Shown here one piece after another: positions 1 to 5,683 of a stretch of 8,782 nucleotides of DNA. Both the position numbers and the translations under genes were made by a program. The stretch is from Rhodocyclaceae bacterium (GTDB taxonomy: Bacteria; Pseudomonadota; Gammaproteobacteria; Burkholderiales; Rhodocyclaceae). Location of the stretch: positions 1 through 8,782 of the forward strand of contig JAEUNN010000697.1 in the NCBI GenBank assembly GCA_016791085.1, given 5' to 3'. Numbering within the stretch: the stretch's first letter is position 1; every line of letters begins with the position of its first letter. The notes under the pieces were generated by a model. It saw only the letters and a list, made by a program, of their open reading frames with translations, did not search any database and was not told the origin of the DNA.

Positions 1-143
1 AGCTTTTTGACTTCCCGCTCGGCCACTTCGGTGAACGGCGCTGCGGTATCCAGGATGCGTTCGAGTATGCTGCGCGGCAGGCCGTCTATCGTGAGCAGGT
101 GCTGCAGTTCGCCGTGGCGGTTAAGTTGCGGGTTGTGCGTCAT
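1..143 (-). CDS. pyrB: Aspartate carbamoyltransferase catalytic subunit, N-terminal part (cut by window edge)
   Basis: Aspartate carbamoyltransferase joins carbamoyl phosphate to aspartate, the first committed step of pyrimidine synthesis in the cytoplasm. Only the first 47 codons are in the window. They begin MTHNPQLNRHGELQHLLTID and continue into a helix ending with ILDTAAPF. This is the usual PyrB start: an N-P-Q-L-N leader, then the first helix with the L-D-T-A motif. The active-site STRTR motif lies beyond the edge. The ATG at 143-141 is 17 bases downstream of the pyrR stop, so the gene is very probably translated from the pyrR transcript. No strong ribosome binding site is seen. The identification rests on the N-terminus and on the pyrR neighbour, a common pair in Gram-negative bacteria. 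Confidence 0.9.
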   Translation of the reverse strand, partial: MTHNPQLNRHGELQHLLTIDGLPRSILERILDTAAPFTEVAEREVKK

Positions 144-160
144 GCCGGGCGTCTCGCAGT

Positions 161-661
161 TTATTTGGGTTCGATCAGCGAGAGCGTCAGGCGCTCTTCG
201 GCGTCCCGTTCGAGTTGCAGGTTCTGCCCCATGGCGATGGGAATTTCGGCCGCGCAGAAGCGCGCCGCGATGGGCAGTTCGCGCCCGCCGCGGTCCGCCA
301 GCACGGCCAGATCCACGCGCGCCGGGCGGCCGTAGTCGAATAGCTCGTTGAGCGCCGCGCGCAAGGTGCGCCCGGTGTAGAGCACGTCGTCCACGATCAC
401 GATATTCGCGCCTTCCACCTCGAACGGTATGTTGGAGCGCCGCAAATCGCGCCGCAGCGGTGCGCCGCGGCCGTAGTCGTCGCGGTAGAAGGACACGTCT
501 ATGGATCCGACCGCCTGCTCCAGACTGAGCGCCATGGCCAGCCTTTCGGCCAGCCAGACGCCGCCCGTATAGATGCCAACCAGGCAGGTGGAGGGCCGCA
601 CGTGCGGCCGCATCTGTTCGGTAAGTTTTATCAGTAGTTCTTCTGCGTCAGGCAGCTGCAT
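161..661 (-). CDS. pyrR: Bifunctional pyr operon regulator / uracil phosphoribosyltransferase PyrR
   Basis: This 166-residue protein belongs to the PyrR branch of the phosphoribosyltransferases. Known members convert uracil and PRPP to UMP, and in Firmicutes they bind pyr mRNA to control attenuation. The PRPP-binding signature is clear at residues 88-99 (VIVDDVLYTGRT), with V-G-I-Y-T-G-G near residues 28-34 and the R-G-G-R-E-L-P loop near 124-130. The start chosen is ATG 661-659, because an AGGGG ribosome binding site lies 7 bases upstream and the family begins about there; the open frame extends further upstream without family similarity. The start sits inside the end of ruvX (14-base overlap), and pyrB follows after 17 bases. 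I see no convincing attenuator in the short spaces, so an RNA-binding role is not shown here. Confidence 0.93.
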   Translation of the reverse strand: MQLPDAEELLIKLTEQMRPHVRPSTCLVGIYTGGVWLAERLAMALSLEQAVGSIDVSFYRDDYGRGAPLRRDLRRSNIPFEVEGANIVIVDDVLYTGRTLRAALNELFDYGRPARVDLAVLADRGGRELPIAARFCAAEIPIAMGQNLQLERDAEERLTLSLIEPK

Positions 662-1085
662 CGAAATACCCCTGCAGGATAAGTTGCGCCGCAACGGCGT
701 CGACACGGTCGCCGGCGCCCATGCGCTCGGCTTCCACGGAGGTGAGGCGCTCATCGGCGAGCGCCACAGGTAAATTCAGGCGGCCGTGCAACTGATTGGC
801 GAAGCGGCGCGCGCGCGCGCTCATGGCATGTTGCTGGCCGTCCAGGCCGAGCGGGCAGCCTACCACCAGCAATACCGGCTGCCATTCGCGCACCAGCTGT
901 TCTATGGCGCCGAAGCGCCGGGCGTTGTCGGCATGGCGTATGGTGGTGAGCGCGTTGGCGCTGTGCAGTTCGAATTCGCCCACCGCGACGCCTATGCGCT
1001 GCGTGCCGAAATCGAATGCCAGCACGGTGCCGCGCTCGAAGCGCCGGCCTGCGGACGAAGGGTGGGACAGTGCTGCGACAGCCAT
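648..1085 (-). CDS. ruvX: RuvX/YqgF family putative pre-16S rRNA nuclease / Holliday junction resolvase
   Basis: This is a 145-residue protein of the RNase H-like YqgF fold. The family is implicated in maturation of the 5' end of 16S rRNA and, by structure, in Holliday junction resolution. Visible landmarks are the first acidic strand AFDFGTQRIGVAVG (residues 23-36, catalytic Asp25), the V-V-G-x-P segment at 74-78, the A-D-E-R-L-T-S motif at 110-116, and the closing R-V-D-A-V-A-A-Q-L-I-L motif with Asp129. Length is normal for the family. The ATG at 1085 gives about 20 residues ahead of the first strand and has no good ribosome binding site; an in-frame GTG at residue 21 is an alternative start. 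It follows algH by 31 bases and its end overlaps the pyrR start, consistent with one transcript. Confidence 0.92.
   Translation of the reverse strand: MAVAALSHPSSAGRRFERGTVLAFDFGTQRIGVAVGEFELHSANALTTIRHADNARRFGAIEQLVREWQPVLLVVGCPLGLDGQQHAMSARARRFANQLHGRLNLPVALADERLTSVEAERMGAGDRVDAVAAQLILQGYFDAAA
669..673 (-). promoter_or_regulatory. Ribosome binding site of pyrR inside ruvX
   Basis: On the minus strand AGGGG stands 7 bases before the ATG at 661-659. It lies within the last codons of ruvX and decides the pyrR start over the longer open frame upstream. The arrangement suggests that ruvX and pyrR translation are coupled. Confidence 0.6.
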
Positions 1086-1116
1086 TCAGGCGGACGCGCC
1101 GGCGCCGGAAACCGCC

Positions 1117-1695
1117 TCAGGCATGCCCGGCGACATCCGACAGCTTGAGGAAATCGACGCCCAACAGTTGCATGGCCGCCGGCAGGCGCTCTTCGGGCGG
1201 CAGGCTGAAAATGATTTCGGGGTCGGCCTTTACGGTGAGCCAGGCGTTCTGCGCCAGTTCGAATTCCAGCTGGCCGGCCGCCCAGCCCGCGTATCCCAGC
1301 GACACCAGTATGTCCGTGGGTTTGCCGGAGGCGCCGAAAGCCTGCAGGATGTCGCGCGAACTGGTGAGCCCTATGCTGCCTTCCACGGCCAGTGTGGATT
1401 GCCACTCGCCCACCGGCCGGTGCAGCACGAAGCCGCGGTCGGTTTGCACCGGGCCGCCGAAATATACCGGCAGCGCGGCGTGGTCCTTGGCGTCGAGCTT
1501 GATGTCGATGCGCTCGAACAGGTCGACCAGCGACATGTCTATGGGCCGGTTCACGATGATGCCGAGCGCTCCCTGCTCGTTGTGCTCGCACACATAGGTG
1601 AGCGTGCGCGCGAAATTGCGATCCACCATCGCGGGCATGGCGATGAGGAAATGGTTGGTCAAATCCATCCGTGGGGATGTGGAACTGGCGCTCAT
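1117..1695 (-). CDS. algH: YqgE/AlgH family protein (UPF0301)
   Basis: This 192-residue protein matches the YqgE/AlgH family, whose biochemical role is unsettled; in Pseudomonas the name comes from an effect on alginate gene expression. Recognisable family features are the start D-L-T-N-H-F-L-I-A-M-P, the C-E-H-N-x-x-G-A-L-G-I-I-V-N-R-P block, the F-G-G-P segment followed by D-R-G-F-V-L-H, the S-L-G-Y-A-G-W-x-x-G-Q-L-E stretch, the N-A-W-L motif, and the ending G-V-D-F-L-K-L-S-D-V-A-G-H-A, very like the E. coli YqgE ending. Two starts are possible: ATG 1695 used here, or ATG 1668 (MDLTNHFL, 183 residues), which fits the shorter E. coli form. Neither has a clear ribosome binding site. It is the first gene of the algH-ruvX-pyrR-pyrB run and is divergent from phr. 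Confidence 0.92.
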   Translation of the reverse strand: MSASSTSPRMDLTNHFLIAMPAMVDRNFARTLTYVCEHNEQGALGIIVNRPIDMSLVDLFERIDIKLDAKDHAALPVYFGGPVQTDRGFVLHRPVGEWQSTLAVEGSIGLTSSRDILQAFGASGKPTDILVSLGYAGWAAGQLEFELAQNAWLTVKADPEIIFSLPPEERLPAAMQLLGVDFLKLSDVAGHA

Positions 1696-1701
1696 GTTTC
1701 G

Positions 1702-1707
1702 ATTGTA
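1702..1707 (-). promoter_or_regulatory. Candidate -10 element for the algH operon
   Basis: On the minus strand the hexamer TACAAT matches the sigma-70 -10 consensus at five of six positions. It lies in the 124-base divergent spacer between algH and phr. A weak -35 candidate (CTGTCG) is 18 bases upstream. Transcription would begin near 1695, almost at the first possible algH ATG, so the message would be leaderless from 1695 or would use the ATG at 1668. No equally good promoter was seen for phr. Confidence 0.4.
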
Positions 1708-1819
1708 AATCCGCCTCGGGGCAAGCGACAGACGCGCCGCAAATATTTCGGACGCGCCGGCTGCCGCTGCCGTGGCTTGGGTAAGCTCACAGTTTTCCGT
1801 TTTGCACCGGCACACATCC

Positions 1820-3265
1820 ATGTCTGGGTCCTGTCTGGTGTGGCTGCGGCGCGACCTCCGCCTCGCCGACCACGCCGCCCTGCATCACGCGCTGGCGCGC
1901 CACGCGCGCGTGTTCTGCGCCTTCGTGTTCGACACCGACATTCTGCAGCCCTTGCTGGAGCAGGGCTTGCAGCGCGACCGGCGGGTGGATTTCATACGCC
2001 GCACGCTGCTCGAACTCGATGACGATCTGGCGCGCCACGGCGGCCGGCTGGTGGTGCGGCACGGCCGCGCGGTCGAGGAAATTCCGCGGCTCGCGCGCGA
2101 ACTCGGGGTGGCCGCCGTATATGCCAACCGCGACTACGAACCGGCCGCCATCGCGCGCGACGACCGCGTGAGCGCGGCGCTCGCCGCGGCGCGCATAGGG
2201 TTCGAGGATTTCAAGGACCAGGTGATATTCGAGCGCGCCGAAATTCTGACCGGCGCGGGCAAGCCCTATGCGGTGTTCACGCCTTACCGCGCGGCCTGGC
2301 AAAAGCGCCTTGCGGCGCGCGACCTGGCGCCCCTGGCAGTGCCGGCGCTGGACGGCCGCCTGGGCCAAGTGCCATTTGCCACGCGGGTGCCGGAACTGCA
2401 GGAACTGGGCTTCGCGGCGAGCGACCTGGACTGCATCAAATTGCCGACCGGCGCGCGCGGCGCGGCATGGCTGTTCCAGCAATTTCTGCCGCGCCTCGCC
2501 GACTACAAGACCGCGCGCGATTTTCCGGCACGGCGCGGGGTGTCCTACCTGTCGGTGCATTTGCGTTTCGGCACCATTTCCATACGCGAACTGGCGCGTC
2601 ACGCCCATGCCCAGCCCGACGAAGGGGCGCAAACCTGGCTGTCGGAACTGATCTGGCGCGATTTTTACCAGCAGATACTTTGGCATCACCCGCGCGTGGT
2701 GGATAGGGCGTTCCGGCCCGAGTACGACGCCATCGAGTGGGACCAGGCGCCGCAACTGCTGGCGGCCTGGTGCGCCGGCCGCACGGGTTATCCGCTGGTC
2801 GATGCGGCCATGCGCCAGCTCAATCGGAGCGGCTATATGCACAACCGCCTGCGCATGCTGACGGCGTCGTTTTTCTGCAAGGATTTGCTGCTCGACTGGC
2901 GCCTCGGAGAGCGCTATTTCGCGCAGCAGCTCAACGACTACGACCTGGCCGCGAATAACGGCGGCTGGCAGTGGGCGGCGTCCACGGGCTGCGACGCGCA
3001 GCCGTATTTCCGCATTTTCAATCCGCTCACACAGTCGCAAAAATTCGACCCCGACGGCAGCTTCATCCGCCGCTACGTGCCGGAACTGGCGCGCTTTGCG
3101 CCGCCGCACATCCATGCCCCCTGGCTCGCGCCGCTGGACGTTCAGCGTGCCGCAGGCTGTCTGATCGGGCGCGACTATCCGGCGCCGGTGGTGGACCACG
3201 CCGCGGCGCGCCTGCGCGCGCTGGAACGCTATGGGCGCGCCCAGCCGGCACGCGGCGCGTCCTGA
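1820..3265 (+). CDS. phr: Deoxyribodipyrimidine photolyase (class I CPD photolyase)
   Basis: This 481-residue flavoprotein should split cyclobutane pyrimidine dimers in DNA using blue light. The N-terminal antenna domain begins with the typical L-V-W-L-R-R-D-L-R-L-A-D block (residues 6-17). The FAD-binding C-terminal domain carries S-E-L-I-W-R-D-F-Y (275-283), D-A-A-M-R-Q-L (328-334), and WAASTGCDAQPYFRIFNP (385-402). Aligned by eye with E. coli PhrB, the electron-transfer tryptophans are W307, W360 and W383, dimer-contact tryptophans are W279 and W385, and the flavin-proximal Asn is N379. The E. coli W338 position is Tyr339 (SGYMHNRLRM). The antenna cofactor cannot be decided; the folate-contact Asn-Glu pair of E. 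coli is not obvious. The ATG at 1820 is chosen because the family begins there. It has no clear ribosome binding site. It is divergent from algH. Confidence 0.95.
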   Translation: MSGSCLVWLRRDLRLADHAALHHALARHARVFCAFVFDTDILQPLLEQGLQRDRRVDFIRRTLLELDDDLARHGGRLVVRHGRAVEEIPRLARELGVAAVYANRDYEPAAIARDDRVSAALAAARIGFEDFKDQVIFERAEILTGAGKPYAVFTPYRAAWQKRLAARDLAPLAVPALDGRLGQVPFATRVPELQELGFAASDLDCIKLPTGARGAAWLFQQFLPRLADYKTARDFPARRGVSYLSVHLRFGTISIRELARHAHAQPDEGAQTWLSELIWRDFYQQILWHHPRVVDRAFRPEYDAIEWDQAPQLLAAWCAGRTGYPLVDAAMRQLNRSGYMHNRLRMLTASFFCKDLLLDWRLGERYFAQQLNDYDLAANNGGWQWAASTGCDAQPYFRIFNPLTQSQKFDPDGSFIRRYVPELARFAPPHIHAPWLAPLDVQRAAGCLIGRDYPAPVVDHAAARLRALERYGRAQPARGAS

Positions 3266-3539
3266 GGCGCGCGCGCCCGGCCCGCAGGCGGTGCCGCTAA
3301 AGCGCTCTGCGGGCGCGCCGTAAACCCGTGCGTGCCGCCCGATTTGCAGGCGGCGCGGGCGCCCTGCGGGATTTGCCATTGGCATGGCAGCGGCGGCATC
3401 CCGCGCGCGCCGGCAACGCAGCGGCAAATGCGCAACATCTCACGCGCGGCACGCTGCGGGAACCCGGGCGCCGCCACGCGCTGTCTACACTGCCAGCGTG
3501 GCCGACACAATTGGCCGCGCCAGCCACGGAGGGCATACC
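3266..3539 (+). other. Intergenic spacer of 274 bases between phr and the arginase fusion gene
   Basis: No gene is supported here. Just after the phr stop, an imperfect GC-rich inverted repeat can be drawn (CCCGCAG at 3281-3287 with CTGCGGG at 3307-3313, flanked by GGCGCGC 3266-3272 and GCGCGCC 3313-3319), but no T-run follows, so it is not a classic intrinsic terminator. A -10-like TACACT lies at 3486-3491 without a recognisable -35 partner. I found no ArgR-type AT-rich box. The open frame of the next gene extends upstream to 3384 but that part has no family similarity. Confidence 0.5.
3528..3533 (+). promoter_or_regulatory. Strong ribosome binding site of the arginase fusion gene
   Basis: GGAGGG stands 6 bases before the ATG at 3540. 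It is among the best Shine-Dalgarno matches in the window and fixes the start at the point where arginase similarity soon begins, rejecting the upstream ATG at 3384. Confidence 0.75.
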
Positions 3540-5651
3540 ATGCTCATGCACGACACGTCAGGCGGCAAACCCGCCTTGCGCGACATCGATCTGATCGGCA
3601 TTGCCAGCAATCTGGGCGGTCCCAATCCCGGTACCGCCGACGGCCCCGACAGCCTGCGCGAAGCGCTACAGGTGGAGCTGCGCCAGACCGGCCTGGCCAC
3701 CCGCTGGCGCGACACCCTGCACCCCGAACCTGGCGATGCGCATGCCGCGCTCGCGCAACTGGCCCTGCAAACCGCCAAGCGCGTTGCGGCCAGCATCGCC
3801 GAAGGCAATTTTCCGCTGGTGCTGGGCGGCGACCATAGTTGTGCCATCGGAACCTGGCGCGGCGTGCTCGCGGCGATCGGCCGGCGCCCATTCGGACTGG
3901 TCTGGATAGACGCCCATTGCGATGCCCATACGCCGGACACCAGCCCGACCGGCCGCCTGCACGGCATGCCGCTCGCCGCGCTGCTGGGCCACGGCCGCGC
4001 GCCCCTGGTGGGGCCGGCCGGGGTGCTGGACCCGGCGCGCGTGGCGCTGGTCGGCGTGCGTTCCGCCGAGCCCGAAGAGCGCGCGCTATTGGCGCGCCTG
4101 GGCGTGCGCGTGTTCGGCATGGACGATGTGCGCCGCGATGGCCTGGCCGCGGTGCTGGCCGCCGCGCGTGCGGTCGCCTGCCCGGACGGTCAAAGTCCCT
4201 GGGGCCTGAGCCTGGACGTGGATGCGCTGGATCCGCGCGAAGCGCCCGGCGTGGGCGTGCCGGCGGCGGGCGGCTTGCGTCCGACCGAACTGGTCGCGGC
4301 GCTGCGCGCCTGGCGTGGCGATGCGCTGCTGCAGGCATTCGAAATCGCCGAATTCGATCCGCAATACGACGTGGACGGGCGCACCGCGCGCTGGATACGC
4401 GAAATCGCCTGTGCGCTCCTGGCGCCTTCGCAGCAGCAGCTGGCGGCGCTCGAAGCGCGTTACGGCGCCCGCAATTACGATCCGCTGCCGGTCGTGCTGT
4501 CGCGCGGCAAGGCCTGCTGGGTATGGGACCTCGACGGGCGCCGCTATCTGGACATGATGTCGGCCTATTCCGCGGTGTCCTTCGGGCACAGCCATCCGCG
4601 CCTGTTGCGCGCGCTGGCCGAACAGGCCGAGCGGCTGGCGGTGCCGTCGCGCGCCTTCCGCAACGATCGCCTGCCGCTCATGATGGCGCGGCTGTGCAAG
4701 GCCACCGCGATGGATCGCGTGCTGCCCATGAATACCGGCGCCGAAGCCGTCGAAACCGCCATCAAGGCGGCGCGCAAATGGGCCTATACGGTCAAGGGCG
4801 TGGCGGCCGATCAGGCTGAAATCATCGTGTGCGCGGGCAATTTCCATGGCCGCACCAGCACCATCGTGGGCTTTTCCAGCGAAGCGCAATATCGCTATGG
4901 TTTCGGACCGTTCGCGCCGGGTTTCCGGCACGTGCCCTATGGCGATGCTGCGGCACTGCGGGCCGCCATAGGCCCGAATACGGCGGCTTTCCTCTGCGAG
5001 CCCGTGCAGGGCGAAGCCGGCATACGCGTCGCGCCCAAGGGCTGGCTGGCCGAATGCGCGCGCATTTGCCGCGAGGCTCGGGTGCTGCTCATTTGCGACG
5101 AAGTGCAGACCGGGCTGGGACGCACCGGCAAAATGCTGGCCGCCTGGCACGAAGGCGTGCGGCCCGACGGCGTGTGCCTGGGCAAGGCGCTGGGCGGTGG
5201 TTTGCTGCCGGTATCGGCTTTCCTGGCGAGCGAACAGGTGATGGGGGTATTCCATCCCGGCGACCATGGTTCCACCTTCGGCGGCAATCCGCTCGCCGCC
5301 GCGGTGGCGCTGGAAGCGCTCGCCGTGCTGGAAGAAGAAAGCCTGTGCGAGCGTGCCGCGGCCATGGGCGCCTATCTGCTCGAGCGGCTGCGCGGCCTGC
5401 GCCATGACGCCATCGTGGACGTGCGCGGCATCGGCCTGCTGGTCGGGGTGGAACTCGATCCGGCGCGCGCCGGCGCGCGCGTGGTGGCGGAACGTCTGCT
5501 CGCGCGCGGCGTGCTCACCAAGGACACCCACGACACCGTGCTGCGCTTTGCGCCGCCGCTGGTGGTGGAGCGCGCGCAGATCGATCTGGCCGTCGATACG
5601 CTGGCCGAGGTGCTCAATGAATTCAGTCCGCCGGTCGCGCGCGCGGCCTGA
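3540..5651 (+). CDS. Fused arginase - ornithine aminotransferase (one polypeptide)
   Basis: This 703-residue protein joins two successive enzymes of arginine breakdown. Residues about 14-295 are a ureohydrolase of arginase type: GGDHS (96-100, His99), DAHCD (124-128), HGMP (141-144), S-L-D-V-D-A-L-D-P (224-232, Asp226 and Asp228), and Glu271. All six manganese-ligand positions and His141 are present, predicting arginine -> ornithine + urea. Residues about 301-695 are a class III, PLP-dependent aminotransferase closely resembling ornithine aminotransferase: Y-G-A-R-N-Y-D-P-L-P (308-317), Tyr343, Arg438 (GNFHGRT), Glu492, Asp520 and Gln523 (DEVQ), PLP lysine Lys549, Thr579. It should give glutamate-5-semialdehyde. 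Almost no linker separates them (APSQQQ, 295-300). No frameshift is needed. The arginase loop has His130 and Arg139 where animal arginases have Asn. The ALDH gene follows after 32 bases, probably co-transcribed. Equivalent separate genes are rocF and rocD. Confidence 0.93.
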   Translation: MLMHDTSGGKPALRDIDLIGIASNLGGPNPGTADGPDSLREALQVELRQTGLATRWRDTLHPEPGDAHAALAQLALQTAKRVAASIAEGNFPLVLGGDHSCAIGTWRGVLAAIGRRPFGLVWIDAHCDAHTPDTSPTGRLHGMPLAALLGHGRAPLVGPAGVLDPARVALVGVRSAEPEERALLARLGVRVFGMDDVRRDGLAAVLAAARAVACPDGQSPWGLSLDVDALDPREAPGVGVPAAGGLRPTELVAALRAWRGDALLQAFEIAEFDPQYDVDGRTARWIREIACALLAPSQQQLAALEARYGARNYDPLPVVLSRGKACWVWDLDGRRYLDMMSAYSAVSFGHSHPRLLRALAEQAERLAVPSRAFRNDRLPLMMARLCKATAMDRVLPMNTGAEAVETAIKAARKWAYTVKGVAADQAEIIVCAGNFHGRTSTIVGFSSEAQYRYGFGPFAPGFRHVPYGDAAALRAAIGPNTAAFLCEPVQGEAGIRVAPKGWLAECARICREARVLLICDEVQTGLGRTGKMLAAWHEGVRPDGVCLGKALGGGLLPVSAFLASEQVMGVFHPGDHGSTFGGNPLAAAVALEALAVLEEESLCERAAAMGAYLLERLRGLRHDAIVDVRGIGLLVGVELDPARAGARVVAERLLARGVLTKDTHDTVLRFAPPLVVERAQIDLAVDTLAEVLNEFSPPVARAA

Positions 5652-5683
5652 GTCGCGCTACCGGCAGGTGGCCGGCGCCCGCC

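Noticed and set aside
803..822. GC dinucleotide run as a repeat or structured element
   Set aside because: It lies inside ruvX and encodes ordinary Ala/Arg codons of that protein (minus strand); similar short runs occur throughout the window.
796..2022. A 408-codon plus-strand open frame across ruvX and algH
   Set aside because: It is antisense to two well-recognised genes, has no family similarity and is an expected by-product of GC-rich codon use.
3266..3319. Intrinsic terminator after phr
   Set aside because: A GC-rich inverted repeat can be drawn, but its arms are imperfect, its loop is long and no T-run follows.
1787..3427. A 546-codon minus-strand open frame opposite phr
   Set aside because: The photolyase frame carries all family motifs; the antisense translation is low-complexity Arg/Ala/Gly/His sequence with no recognisable domain.
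3486..3491. Sigma-70 -10 (TACACT) for the arginase fusion gene
   Set aside because: Four of six matches without any -35 at suitable spacing; too weak to call as a feature.
3384..3539. A 52-residue N-terminal extension of the arginase fusion from ATG 3384
   Set aside because: The extension has no family similarity, while a strong GGAGGG lies 6 bases before ATG 3540.
4086..5531. A 481-codon minus-strand open frame opposite the arginase fusion
   Set aside because: It is antisense to a gene with two complete enzyme signatures. Its sequence is rich in His, Gly and Arg and resembles no family.
4440..5651. Lysine 6-aminotransferase or acetylornithine aminotransferase reading of the C-terminal half
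   Set aside because: The Y-G-A-x-N-Y-x-P-L-P start, S-Y-S-A-V, G-N-F-x-G-R-T, H-G-S-T-F-G-G-N-P and the conserved ornithine-contact positions match ornithine delta-aminotransferase much better.
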